From Corticium candelabrum (taxonomy: Eukaryota > Porifera > Homoscleromorpha > Homosclerophorida > Plakinidae), in contig NC_085095.1 in assembly GCF_963422355.1 (NCBI RefSeq), forward strand, positions 4,661,607 to 4,725,606: 64,000 nt of DNA. Direction: 5' to 3'. Below, one piece after another: positions 33,681 through 47,000 of this stretch; the stretch's first letter is position 1, and each line of letters opens with the position of its first letter. Position numbers and translations under genes: made by a program. The notes beneath the pieces were generated by a model that worked only from the letters and a program-made list of their open reading frames with translations, was not told the DNA's origin and made no database searches.

Positions 33681-34637
33681 CTAGTAAATATGGTACCTTT
33701 GCTATTTTCAATAAATAGCCAATCATTTCTATTACTGTAGCAGTAAAAACGTGTGCCAATAAGCAACAAGTTTCTCAAGCAATATAGTACTTCAGGTATC
33801 AACAATCAACATCTGAAAAAAGCATAAACCCAAACTTCATTCGTACATTAATTAGCATAGACTTGTTGTAATATATTTATGTTATCTACAAAACACATAC
33901 AAGCACAAGTGTGTACAACTTTGTAAATTGAAATCTGACGCTTCTTACCACCTTCATCGTTAAACCAAATCAAACCACTTAGAATCAAATTACAAAAGTC
34001 TGACACTGCACAGCATGCAACAGTGTTTCTGATCACAATTATCTTGTATTAGACACTACAGGTAGGTGGGATGTGTAGTTGCGCAAGAGGGTCTGGCTAA
34101 GCAAAAGTACTTGCTACATGTACAGCCATCAAAAATATTGGATCGAGTGTCCCAAAATACTGGATACGCGAAAATCGGGCTCAGTCATTCCAATTTCCTA
34201 GGAAATCAAGCAGGTTTAGGGTTAGATTTAGAGTTAGCGTTGATCTCCAAGACTTTGCCCAATTTCCTAACATATTTGGAACGAATGTGCCCGATTCTTG
34301 CCAACCCCATCTTGACACAGGATTCTGACCCGGATCACTCCCACCTATAACCTGGGCCAAGACTAACTTCTGGTAAATTCTTTATCAAAATCAGCCAGAA
34401 GTATTCGCGTAATCCTGTTAGCAGACAAACAAACAGGCGTACAACTGAACCAAGATCAACCTCCTCGGTGGAGGTATGCGCTCACAAAAGGTTGCCACAA
34501 GATTGATCACGTAGATAGCAAACTAATTAATTAATCACTGCAACTGTAAGAGCTAAAAATGACTTCAAATCAGTCACATTAATCTACTAGACCACAGTTA
34601 AACAAACAGCATACAGCATCACATTGTTCATGACTTT

Positions 34638-36009
34638 CTAACATTCTTCTGACAGCTCCCTGTATGACACACCAGCTGTTGCAGACACGCGACGTTTCAT
34701 GCATATTGTGAACACGATTATTGCCACAACAACAACCAAAACTATGGTACCACCAACACAGCCACCGATGATGTACCACTCTAGCAAAACAAAACTCTGT
34801 GCTCAAATACACATGACAAGAAGTTGTAAATTGATTAGGCACACATAATCACAAATGTTGTCATAAAGTCAAAAACAATATCTGGTGTAAGTTTGTTTCT
34901 CAAGCATGTCCTGCCTTTTGTTTGCAACTGCAAGAAATACATAATAAAAGCACCCACCAAAGAAACAATGAAAGCACGTAGTACACTACACACATGCACA
35001 AGTACACATACAGTATGCAGGTGCATACACAAGCACAAAACTGTGAGTAGGTGAACGCCTGGCTGCTTGAAGTTAAAGCAGATAATATTAGTAGCAATCT
35101 ATTAAGTTAAACGTTCTATCCATTAAAATATACCTATGACAAGTTTGTCATGCATGATTCATGAATGGCCACTATAAATAAGGTTATATGACTGACTACA
35201 AATTAAATCACATAACTAAATGTACCTAAAAAAAATAACAAATTACTTGTATCACTTGATCCATTGTCTGAAGAAGACTTGCACAAAGTACCATAACTAG
35301 TAGCTTTCCGGTTGTGACAATAGCATGCCTGTAAATCGCCACTTAAACCACCACTATCTGTTATCCAATCATCAATAGAAGTCCCTTGCTTAAGCTGACT
35401 CAAGCATTTCTTCACCACAGGATCTTGCAACAACTCACTCAAGATAAAGTTAGATGTTGTCGAGTCACCAACAGAAAAGCTGCTAGCAAACTTCTCAGTT
35501 GGTTTATAAACAGTAGGAGAAGTCTTTGAGTAATACCCTAAATAACACAACCATGCCATTACAAAAAACAAACTGATAGTTCAGGTTCAGTACATCACAG
35601 TTCTGGTCACACGAATGCAAGATATAAAATAAGTGTTTCCCTTCAAAATGAGTATGTGAAAAGAGAACATCAGACAAGAGGTTGGAATCATGATTGTTAG
35701 CTTGCTGCCTTGAAAACACTGTTTAGTGTCATCAACACAATTCCGCTTTGAAACAAGGTAAATTGAATATTATAAAAACAGCAGTTCTATAATGATAAAA
35801 GTACTACACAGTGGCAATTACTGTGACAGTTCAGTCCTTGCACAATCAGGCCTACAATTGCTTTACAATTAATGCTTTTCCGACAAAGAAGACATATATC
35901 CACATCATGGAAACACTGGTCTTGCAAGCATAAATACATGCAACCAAACAGTGCAAATTAAACAAAAACGTGCAGTTGGCATTACAAACACCTAAAACTT
36001 TCAAGATGC

Positions 36010-36105
<96 letters not shown>

Positions 36106-38970
36106 TATACTGTACAACCTCTTTTCTTACCACCCAAAAAGGACCTGCCTTTCATGTGTTTCCAGTGTGATATCTTTTTCTCAGAAAACCATGAGCTGTG
36201 ACCTTACTTCTAAGGGAAACAGAATGTTGTTGACGATTGCGAAGGAGAAAGAAGTCTCTAGACCAACATTTTAGTACAAAGAAGACCTAACATTGCTGTG
36301 TAGTAAACATTCGTTCATTGCTTGACTGTCAATGTATGACTGACCATCAATGAATGGCTTACTATTAAGAATTAATTATTACCGTATTTCCGCAGATTTA
36401 ATGGCAGGGGCTCTTATTAGAACATTTGGTACTAGGTGCCTTTGTACAGTGTGGTTTAGGGAATAGATTAGAAGCCACGGAATTCTCTGGAGGATTGCAG
36501 ACAAAGGAAAACATCACTAATGGCCATAATTCTGATTTGGTTGTTTCCCCCACAGAAAAAAAGTCAGTAGGAACTGACCTCGTGCTTCAGTTACACATGC
36601 TGCAGGACTTTTCTCGACTGCAGCCACAGTATCAGTAATGTTGTCCTTTGTCTGCAATCCTCCAGAGAATTCAATGGCTTCTACCCCATTCCCTAACCAT
36701 ACTGTACAAAGGCACCTGTACTAATCTGTCGTGCTCAATCTGGTCGTAAGGTCTCTCGTAAGCTCCAAAGGCAAACCCTGCCTACAAGGTGCTTAGACCA
36801 TCATGGCTGTCTAGATAGAAGACATGACTTGACGCAGGATCCACAGGATCCAAGAAGCACTGTTTCCTGTAAGAGCTGCAGGTTCACAATTGTGATGACC
36901 TGGAATAATGTCCAGCCACCATGCAATACCTGTGTGCACTGTGCTCAATGCTCCCAGCACCACTGGAACAACCAGTGTACAACACTGCCACATTCGCTAA
37001 CCTACACCCAAGTCACTGTACTTGGTCAACTTCTCAGCATTATGCTTTCTGGCGATGTTGCCATCAGCAGAACAGCTAATATCAATAAGAAGACAAGTGT
37101 TTGTCTTCTTATTTCTGAAACAGACGTCAGGACAATTGGCACCGATCTTCTTAGCAGTACACAGGGATGACTGCATCCCACATCACACTCATTATCATTA
37201 AATAATTATTACTTACTAGCTCACTGGCCCGTTCTCTGCGCGGGCAGATTAGATTATTTAGTTGTTAACTATTTATTGTTGTATGCAATTAGAAAGAATT
37301 GTGACATAACAAAGGCATGTGGACAACAATGAATGACTTAGGAGAAAACAAAACTGCACATGCTAAAAGATGAAGCCCAATTAACGCATGATTCTTCAAA
37401 ATGAGTCTATGGGGGGCATTCAGTCTCCTTCCTGAAAGACAAACCTGTAAAGGTAGTCCTACAGCACTGTGTTGTTCTAAGTAGCACCCCCAAAAGAAGA
37501 CCCGAATGAAGCTGGAAGCCGAAGCCACCCTGCCTATGTTCTTCCCATGCTGAGTTACACCTGTATTCCAAATTTTAGCCTCGTCGGTGATCCGGTCTAG
37601 CCGGCTATCAAACTTATCACAGGGTACAGTAGTACCCTGTATGTAGGGATTGACCAGGTTGTGTGGGCGTGGTCATATTTTAGACCTTCAGAAATCACCT
37701 TAAAATGCAGCTAAATATCTTGAAAACAACAGATAGAAAACCTTAAAAGTTCAACTACGCTTGACTACTTCTGAATTGATCTCAGATTGTCTTCAGAAGG
37801 AGAAAATCGCTCGTCAATTTCGAAGTTTTCACTGAATTTTGTCTTCTTTCTTCTTCTTCTTCTCCTTCGTCACGCATAACTCCTTGACTATGGCATATCT
37901 AAAGCTAAAACTTTGGGAAACGACGTAGAATAAGCCGACCTGTATTCTTTTAATGATAGAAAAAAGAAACATCTAAGAAAAAAGATTTCTAGAATGGATT
38001 TGAACCTGCTACCCTACGTACGTTCAACCGCAATTGTTGTAAGCCATTGTTAGCAACCAATAGCCAGGCAGCCAATCACAAGCTCTCACTACGTTGCTTG
38101 AAGGAGTCTAGGGTACACGTGTACAACAAGGCAACAAGAATTCTTGACACGTTTCGTGGTTGAAAAACCTGAAAGCCTACAGTTAGGCAAAGAATCGCGC
38201 TCTTGAATCGCACAAGCAAACGCAAGAAGTGCGCGTAATTAATTAATTAGAAGTGATGTTGAACGTCATCGCAATCCAAGACTCGATATACCTCTTGCCG
38301 TAGTTGGAACACCAACGCCTTCAAGCATTTGAATTATGGCAAAAGCAAATTAATTCGACTCGCTTCCATCACAAATTGTCGACTTTGCAGCGCTCGGAAT
38401 GTGACGTTTGTTACGAGCCTAGAGGTGTGGCCTACGATAAAAATTTTGCAGTTGTCTAGTGCTACCGTATTATATTTAAGACCAAACTCCCGCAAATCGA
38501 AGACCTCGTACTGTGTACAAGCCGGTCGCGTGTAGAAGTCGAGCTTTTGTTCAAGACACTCGCAAGTGCGTACACACGCGTTCGGTCACGTGCACATGCG
38601 CAAATGTCGGCGTGTGCGTGTAGCGTTCAATGACACCTGGCCAACAACGATGACGAAGAAAAAGATAACGCTGCTGAAACTAGCATCTCGATTCTCATAG
38701 TAGTGACAAGTCTATCTAACCGAATCTTGCGTTTTCAATTAATTAAGTCCTCTAGATAACAAATTTATCAACACTCTGTAACGTGATGCATGACCATCAA
38801 TGGAAATGCGAGCTTGCTTTGTTGCCCACACCAAGAACTTTAGTTGTTTAAACGCTAATACTCATACCCCACCAGACCCAAATTTTAAAATTATGCAAGC
38901 ATGCATCTAGAAATTGTTGTAGGCAACCAGGAGATCTAACAGCTAATCATCTGCATAAATTCCTTCTTCA

Positions 38971-39040
<70 letters not shown>

Positions 39041-41420
39041 CTACATGCACGTATGCTCGTAGCTCTGAAGCAAGTAGAACACAGCTTCATACTTACTAGT
39101 GGTATTATTGCAACAAAATGTAACGTCTGATTCAAACCACCTATACACAAACACTGCATAGCTCTTAACATATTTGCAAGTACACTGTAAACCTAAGATC
39201 CACATGCTCGAGATATGAGACTATAAATGTAGACCAAGTATGGTTTAGAAAATGTGTATTTTTGTTAGGCTATAAAATCTTTGTTTAAATAATGGAGTAG
39301 GCTGTGCTTTCGCACTCCTAAAAACTTACCAAACTAGAATTTTAAAAACTTTTTCCTTGAAAAAAGAAATAGATGTAGGGATTGTATAAAAAGTAATAAA
39401 AACAAGATCTATAGATAATATGAACCAAAGCCAGACATCATTAGTGAATCCTTCCAACCACATTCCCTACATTTTACTTTTATTGGGTTGGAAGGATTCA
39501 CTAATGATGTCTGGCTTTGGTTCATATTATCTATAGATCTTGTTTCTATTACTTTTTATACAATCCCTACATATATTTCTTTTTTTCAGGGAAAAATTTT
39601 TAAAATTCTAGTACATATATACAAACACCTCAATATTAGTAGTATAGATTAGCTCACTGGCCCGTTCTCCGCACAGGAAGGTTAGATTATCCCCCCTTCA
39701 GAAATATACATCTGATCGGACTCTATCTCTTTGCAATGGACGTAGTTTGATGTTTAAGATAAGTAAAATCAACTACAGCTTGCTCAGATAACCCAGTCTG
39801 ATAGGACTGCTAGATAGCATTGTAACATACAATGGCACGTGAACAATGACTATATCAAAATTTAAAGTGAGCCCATAGTTAAAGCAAAACTACCCTATGA
39901 GATTGAGCTCATGTACTGAAACTTCCTTCCAATTGAGTCTATCAGAAGCATGCAGTCTCCTTCCTGAATGACAAACAGCACTATGTTGTTCTACGTTGCA
40001 CCTCCAAAAGGAGACCCGACTGAAGCTGGAAGCCAACGCCACCCTGCCTATATTCTTACCTATGCCGAGTCACGCCTGTTCCCCAAATTGTAGCCTCCCC
40101 TGTTCTCCAATCCGGTCTAGCGGGCTATCAAACTTATACATATATACAAGCACCGCCAATTTTAGTACTATAGGCCGTGTTTCCACTAGCTGCACCTTAA
40201 ACTAGTTTACCTTAAATGCGTTTAAAACTAAACCAGTTCAAGAAAGCAACTGTTTCCACTAGGAACTTGCACATCCGGGATGTGCTAAACAAACCGTCTA
40301 GGAACGCCTTAATTTGAAGTATTGGGCTGGTCTGTCACCGAGTTAGGGCAACTGTTGGTTGTTACTGATTCAGCATCTGCTAGTAGGAATTTGCATGAGG
40401 ATGACCAAGGACACCGTCTTCTCTCTCTCCGTAGCTGCTGAATTCTTTCCCCTAGCTAACGACCCTTACATCTTCTAGGGCAATCCTATCCGACAAAATA
40501 GTCAATATCATCAAAACAGGGTTGTCAGAAGCCATCTAAACAAGCGCACTACTGTCACGTGACAGTTAAACCTAAACCACTTTGCTAAACCTACTTCTAA
40601 GTGGGTTTAAGAAAGCAGTTTAGGTTTAACATATAACTGGTTTAGTGCAGGTGGAAACAGGTCAATTCTTAAACCAGTTTAGCTTAAACCACTTGGTAAA
40701 CCAGTCTAGGCACTAGTGGAAACGGGCCCATAGATTATTGTAATTATTGTACTAGTCTACTAATCAAATTCCCTAAACTCACACCCCATGCAATGTTCCT
40801 ACTAATTAACTAATTATCATATTATTAATTATTATTGTAATTATTGTAGTTCATTACCAGTAGAAGAGCAGTCTGATGTGTCAAAAGGGATTTTGTGTCG
40901 TTGAACTATAGGGATCTCGTCCGTTGTCCACTTCCCGTTCTTTTTGAACCACAAAGCCGCAGAGAGCACTATCCCACCCAAGGTTCTGCTCATTTCCACG
41001 TGAGCATACGGATCGCCAGCCAATCCTCTAATCCAGTCAGGCAAGCCGGAGATCGGCACCGTCTCGTTTCCTTCGAATGTATGACTCCAGCGAAAGTCAG
41101 TCGCCGCTACGTCAAAAGTAACTTGAACTGGATGATGACACTTGTGGATGATGACATTGTAGTCAATTGGATAGAATGGCACTGCGGACGTGGAGCATCG
41201 CAGACGAGTACAACTGTTTGATATCACGCAGTTAACATCATTGGGAATGGCCTCTCTAAGAGCAGAGCAATCAGCCGGAGACGCGACCGTCGGCCGCGGG
41301 GTCTCAAACCCCAAAACACACACTAAGACAAACCCGTTAGAAGTCAGAAAATTCAAACTGCTAAGCTATTGTTCTTGGCTTACTACCAGACAGAAATACA
41401 GCAACGAAAGTATACGACAT
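34638..41420 (-). CDS. Type I membrane protein family, gene B (four exons, 310 aa)
   Basis: Predicted exons on the minus strand: 41420-41387, 41322-40858, 35537-35247, 34780-34638. All junctions are GT/AG and keep phase 1, giving 310 codons. Exon 1 plus the start of exon 2 gives a signal peptide (MSYTFVAVFLSVCVLG). Exon 2 encodes about 150 residues with spaced cysteines (DCSAL, NCVIS, SCTRLRC, HKCHHP, SDC) and the signature FRWSHTFEGNETVPISG. Exon 3 encodes a second domain ending LSGDLQACYCHNRK. Exon 4 is a glycine-rich membrane helix (YIIGGCVGGTIVLVVVVAII) with tail MKRRVSATAGVSYRELSEEC. Intron 1 is 64 nt, intron 2 is 5.3 kb and full of repeats. Family unrecognised; a surface protein is inferred. 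VSYREL fits ITIM and YxxL sorting signals. Confidence 0.8.
36014..36097. repeat. (AC)n microsatellite
   Basis: About 42 AC units in intron 2 of gene B. Confidence 0.97.
36427..36727. repeat. Foldback element with about 95-bp arms
   Basis: 36427-36520 pairs with 36638-36727. A shared perfect core is TCTCTGGAGGATTGCAGACA and its complement. Loop about 115 bp. In intron 2 of gene B. Confidence 0.9.
36780..37170 (-). pseudogene. LINE-type polyprotein C-terminal fragment
   Basis: Minus frame reads TNTCLLIDISCSADGNIARK, EKLTKYSDLGVG, a stop, then LVVPVVLGALSTVHTGIAWW and LDIIPGHHN, ending RQVMSSI. The order (defence of K-x-x-KY-x-DL, then VVPVV-x-GALG, then a leucine-rich end) is what I associate with the tail of reverse-transcriptase-linked repeats in invertebrates. 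Confidence 0.65.
37622..38055 (-). repeat. Second tRNA-derived SINE-like repeat
   Basis: On the minus strand, near 38050-37990, a B box GGTTCAAATCC is present with a weaker A box-like TGGCTTACAAC upstream. The 3' part (37630-37705) recurs at 55491-55565 (GGTTGTGTGGGCGTGG, TTCAGAAATCACCTTAAAA). Confidence 0.5.
38973..39038. repeat. (AC)n microsatellite
   Basis: About 33 AC units, within the material nested in Helitron Y. Confidence 0.97.
39334..39611. repeat. Long near-perfect hairpin, 126-bp arms, 25-bp loop
   Basis: 39334-39459 pairs almost perfectly with 39485-39611 (for example AGATCTATAGATAATATGAA and TTCATATTATCTATAGATCT). The few mismatches lie towards the outer ends. It lies next to the 5' end of Helitron Y. 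Confidence 0.95.
39649..40734 (-). mobile_element. Helitron-like element X, split by a MITE
   Basis: 5' end TCTATAGTACTAAAATTGGC is interrupted by the MITE at 40173. The 3' end has hairpin CCTGTGCGGAGAACGGG followed by CCAGTGAGCTAA (ends 39649), directly abutting the TC of element Y. Homologous to Y over about 400 bp. Confidence 0.72.
40173..40729. mobile_element. 557-bp MITE, PIF/Harbinger-like
   Basis: Ends GGCCGTGTTTCCACTAG and CTAGTGGAAACGGGCCC, flanked by ATA on both sides (40170-40172, 40730-40732). The interior is rich in TTTAAACC-type inverted motifs. Insertion into Helitron X dates it as younger than X. Confidence 0.75.
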
Positions 41421-41539
41421 AGTTGACAGACTCACGAATGACGAACAGGAACGCTCAAAGCCATAATATGTAGGATGTCCGTAACCACCATAAGTGGCGC
41501 TACGTATCCCGGATCATAATGTTGCATGTTGGGACAACA

Positions 41540-41976
41540 CTAGCCTCGAACTTCCAGACCATAGTGCGCATGCCAGAGCCGTGATGAAGGCTCTGGTGCA
41601 CACACACATCTTACTTTTAGTTTCAGCTTCAGTTCTAGATCTTGATATTTTGAAGCTTGCGGTGACAGGACATGCACAGCAGCGTCGCTAGACCATCATT
41701 TTGACAACTGGTCGAGCGGTTAGACTAACTAGCAGTCTGCCAATGAATCGAAGAGTCATGGTTTCATGCCGTCCACCAAGATATCGCCGCAAACACGGCA
41801 GACGTCTCTTCTTTGTTCGTGAGATCTCATGGCATTTACAAATGATATGTTGATCTAGGTAAAACAATCCTACGCTGTTAGACTACCATTTAGCATCGCT
41901 ATTGATAAATACTTCCGAAATCGTTTTAGTATCGACTTGGAGTTCGCGCGCTCTCTGGTCTGGAAATTCGAGGCTA
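41540..41976. mobile_element. hAT MITE family 1, copy B (437 bp)
   Basis: Ends CTAGCCTCGAACTTCCAGAC and GTCTGGAAATTCGAGGCTA, with a perfect 8-bp duplication GGACAACA (41532-41539, 41977-41984). It sits 120 bp upstream of gene B. Confidence 0.93.
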
Positions 41977-42533
41977 GGACAACACGTAAGTCGAAAAGGG
42001 GGAGGGGCTGGCTGCTTGAGCATCCATAATTGACCTGTGAGCATTTTCTACGATTTCTGCCTTCGATAGGTCATGACTGGTTGCACTGTCTGGGGATCCA
42101 CAAAATTGAGCCGAGAAAGGACACAGAATGTACCGCTTTCCGCGAAATCCTGCTCTGGTCTTGAGCAGCCCTACACTAGACAAGAATACAAATACATATA
42201 TTTATGTATTAAATAAATAAAAACAAGGTAGCTACACTCTATACACGGTTCTGGGGTGGGAGTGGGACGAGGTTGATCTCCTTTTGCACACACAAATCTG
42301 GATTTAAAGACTTTTATTCACAACAGGTTAGCACAAAAGAAATTGATAAAGCTCCTAAACTCTATAATAGTTATAAGAGAGACGATATCAGCAAGCACTA
42401 TTATTCAATTGATATGTACCTAGCAAACAATTAATCACATGTACTGTAGAATATAACCTAAAATGACTTTGAACGAATCACAACCTAACAGTGGCGTCTA
42501 GCTGACACACCATGTCATTCACCATTTGTATAA

Positions 42534-42942
42534 TCATTCTTCTTCCAGTTCCTTGTATGAAACCCCTGCCACAGTAGGCGTCCTCTTCTTCATGTAGATT
42601 GCAAACAGGATGATTGCCACAACAATGGCTAAAACAACAGCACCACCAACACAGCCACCAATGATGTACCCCTCTATCAAACAAAGCAATGCTTGAATTA
42701 GTAGTTGCACCTCAAGTAATATCACACAAAACAAATAAGTTTGACGGAATCTAGATATAGACAGCAATATTTGTGTGAGTAGTATCTGGATAGATGTTTA
42801 GATATAGCTGTGTCCATTTATATCTAGACGTGAAAACCATAATAACAAACACCAACTACACAACAATCAGAACACCACACACCTGAACCTGAATTTCAGT
42901 CATACCCACTATGAGTTTAGACCCACACATGAACATGCACAA

Positions 42943-43006
<64 letters not shown>

Positions 43007-43994
43007 CATCCATCCATCCATCTATGATCTGCCTTCACTTGAATAAGTGGTGCAGGCCACATTGTTAGGTCACTTCATGGGACTTTATTGCCCCCAGCGT
43101 AATCTCTTGATTCTGTTCGCATTTTAATTGCAGAACTTCGTATGGTTTCTATAACCTTAATTGCTGTTTAAAGTTTTGGTAGCAGTAACAACAAGACACG
43201 ATCTTTGGGGCTGCTGCTCCGTGTTTCTGTCATTGGTGATTGACAAGACCTGCCTTGTTATGGGTTGTATAAAGATGCAACCAGGTTGAGTACACTGTAG
43301 GTTGGTCTGATCTGATACTTGCTTCCTCTCATTTCTTTCCTTCCTCGTCTTTCTCATCTATTCCATTTCCTCGGCTTCCTCATTCAACTCTGTAACTACA
43401 GTACAGCGTCCACTATGGATCTCCACTTAGCACAATCTTGAGCAACGTTCATCCATTCTTTGTTAAACTTACATTTCTTCAAATCTCTCATCACAATATC
43501 AACCTATCGCAGCTTCTGGCCGCGTACAGAACGCTTACCCCTTTCAAACTTGCAAACCAGCAGTTGCCTTGGAATGTGATGAGGCTCCATTCTGGCTACG
43601 TGGCCTAGCCACCTTAGCCTTCTCTTCCTGATCGTTGTTTTCCACCATCTCAATACTTGCCTTACCCCAAACAGTGGTATTCCTCTGCTTCTCTCTTACT
43701 GCTATGCCCAAGATGATTTGAAAGCAACGCATTCTGGAACCCTGCAGTCTGTTGATGTGCTGAGACAGACCAATTGATATGTACAACCATAAGAAAAAGT
43801 TTCAACTCAACTCAAGTTAGAAGGCTGGGAAGAGTGACCTTTGTTGTTACAGAATCAATGACATGTAGTAAGCAAAGCCAAGAAGAGGACCCTGCTCCGT
43901 TGATGAAGTCAAACCAGTCCTTCTTCTTACATAAATCCAACACCTCGGTAAGATGTTGGAACGCAAGATCTCTTGGAAATCCAATCAAGCAGAG

Positions 43995-44079
<85 letters not shown>

Positions 44080-47000
44080 AGACAAGTTTAGCACTTGTCT
44101 AATCTACTAACCACTGTCTAACAAGTTGTACATATTGCCCACATGTAATTCAGATTCACACTTGGCCACTACAAATATCATGATCATATGGCTGACTAAA
44201 ATTAAATCACAGAACTAAACAGTAGTCTAAACCACTCATTACTTGTATCACTTGAGTCTTTGTTGCCACCGATAGAAGACTGACATGACACATGACCGGA
44301 AAATTTCATCTTGTTACAATAGCAATTTTCTAAATCGTCAGTGAAAGCAGGACCTTCTGTTGTCCAATAATCAACACCCTCTTTTTCCAATAACTGACTT
44401 ATACACATCTGAACTACAGAGTCATCGTATGGATCAATTTCTGGATAATCGGATGCCCACATTGGTATGTCGCTAACTAGATATGATGAGTCTTTATCAT
44501 CTCCAACATTGGCTGACCCCCTTCCTTTTTGAAACTTGTCCAAAAACTTGAAAAAACCAAACTTCTTCAGAAGGTCCATCACGTTTTTCTGACCAGGCAA
44601 ACCACCACTCGGGTTATAGACACCAGGAGTCACAAAGTTATACCCTGCAAAAGATATAGTCTGAGTCATACAAACAAAATTTTGTAATAGCTGCTTTCCT
44701 TTATAGGTAAGTGGGGGAAAGTGAAACAAGAGTTCAATTGGTAAGAAAGATACCATCTCATGACATAGTAATTTCTAGCCTGTTGCATTTATATTCTTTT
44801 ACCATTAGTTGTCAGTACAACACAATATAACAAAGCTCTACACAAACGACTTGAACATCGTAATCCTGAGAGATAAAACTTGTTCAATGACATCATCACA
44901 TGTAACAGTTCAATCAAAACGTCTACAGAAGTGTCCTTTTTAGAAACCTCGGCTATTTCAAAAGTAAACACCACATGCAAGCATAGGCCTCAGAAGCAGA
45001 GCAGTATAGGATCAACCACAGCCACTGCACTTTGGACACTCATAAATTCTCAGGTCATTTTGTTTGTTTGGGGTGCCAACACCACCAAATTCTACTAAAA
45101 GGATCAGTCTAACACATGCTTCTTTTCATTATTGCACAATCTACTGCAAGCCTCTGCATTTGATCATAAAATCAAGATTTGAGCATTGAGAAGTGAGTGG
45201 AAACATAAACATCTCCTACCAAAATACACAACAAAAGAAACCTGTGATAAAGAACTTAATTTGTAAGCCAATACTATGGCAAAGATTTAAACTACGATGA
45301 CCTGATGTTGGTAATGCCAGCAAAGCAAAAGAGCTTTCATTGCATCAAGTAATACCTTCAGTCTACACATTACTAAAACTGAACAGCTCTAATATACAAT
45401 TAAAGTTCCATGTAGATAAGGAACTGACACATCGTCTAGGCTATAAAGCTTAGTAGTACTACTGTAAGTTAATAGAAAATTCAGATCATCATGAAACATA
45501 CTTTCAGAAGCACATTAGGTCTGATTTAGTGTAGTTTTCAGTGTGTAAAGATCTATATGATTGCACAAAGTCCACTTAATTTACAGTGAGTGCAAACATG
45601 CAATATATACTATGAATACATGTATGTATACTATTTACGTTGACCAACTTCAAGCGTTATTTTGTAGATGTTTCTTACTAAACAATTAAAGTAGCAATGC
45701 AATGAGACATTTTACTGTAAGCCCATACTCGTACATAATTAATAATTACACACATAAACAAACAAACACACACAAACAAACACACAAATGGACGCATGTG
45801 CACACTTGCACACACACCATGAGCACCCAACTTTATGCTTAATTAATTAAACACCCCTGATAATTAATTAACCATGGCAAAGGCAGCAGTTAACTATGAC
45901 AATGGCAGTAATCAACCAAAATCCAACCAAAGACCATGGTACAAGCAAAATGGTGTTCAAGAATACTGTCAATCTGCTCAGCAGCTGCATCTATTACAAC
46001 ATCCTTCCAAAATAGTTTACCAAAGTATTACCATATAATATGCTGACTTTGACAAGGGTTTTTCCTACATAATTAAAACTACTTTACTATATGTTCTTGA
46101 TAGTAGCTAGGGTCTATATATCTGCAATGCGTCGAAATTCCACTTGCTCTGTGCATGCAACTGTATAAATTTAGATTAGTGTTGTTCTTGGCTATATCAG
46201 AGAGCAGGACACGTTCTAACGTGCCAAATATAGAAAACGACGCAACTTCCTGATAGGCATGGACACCATCAGGAAGTTGCGTCATTTTCTATATTCAGCA
46301 CGCTAGGAACGTTTCCTGCTCTCTGATATAGCCAAAAACAACACTAATCTAAATGTATACAGTTGCATGCACATAGCAAGTGAAAATTTCAAAGCGTCTC
46401 AGCTAGTATATATTAAAAAGTTCATGAGGATCTGCCACATTCAGATCTTCTAAGTACTACAGTACAATCAACAATCCCAATAAATTTGCTAGATATATAT
46501 GCTTTTCTTGGAGACTCGGTGAAGCAATCACCAACACAGCTAGCCACCACTTGGGTGCACTGTGGATAATTAGACGGGAATGCAGCAAGTTGAACAACAA
46601 CAAAAAAATAGAACAAATGCAAGCGTGATCTGGTCTAAATGTAGGCTGAGTGTCCAGCCGGTCACTCCCCCCCGTAGGGGGATGACCAGCTGGACTCTCG
46701 AGCCTAGTCTAAATGAGACTCCTACTTCATACAAGCGGATGTTTTTAAATAGGGCTTCAGACGACGCCCAAGTGTACATGTACAGTACTTCTATTCTCCA
46801 CATTACCACTAGAGGGGCAGTCAGATGTATCCAGTGGAATCTTCTGTTGCTCAACTATAGGCACCTTCAGTTTGGTCCACTGCCCATTCTGTTTGAACCA
46901 AAGAGCCGCAGAGAGCACTATCCCACTCACAAACCTGCTTACTTCCACGTGAGCATACGGTTTGCCAACGGTACCCGAAATCGCGGGAGGCACGTTGGCG

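Larger units (their letters stand above)
37216..39648 (-). mobile_element. Helitron-like element Y, split by about 2 kb of nested repeats
   Basis: On the minus strand the 5' end is TCTATACTACTAATATTGAG (from 39648). The 3' end has a GC hairpin (CCCGCGCAGAGAACGGG) followed by CCAGTGAGCTAG and host T (37216). Its body 37216-37621 matches element X (39649-40172), including AGTCTCCTTCCTGAA and GGCTATCAAACTTA. 37622-39609 is nested later material. No Rep/helicase gene: non-autonomous. Confidence 0.72.

Noticed and set aside
34066..34350. 94-codon plus-strand frame
   Set aside because: No motif or neighbour supports it; GTTTAGGGTTAGATTTAGAG-type sequence looks repetitive.
46422..46622. Possible PIF/Harbinger transposase fragment on the minus strand (KFIGIVDCTVV)
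   Set aside because: Only a few residues look right; no second motif.
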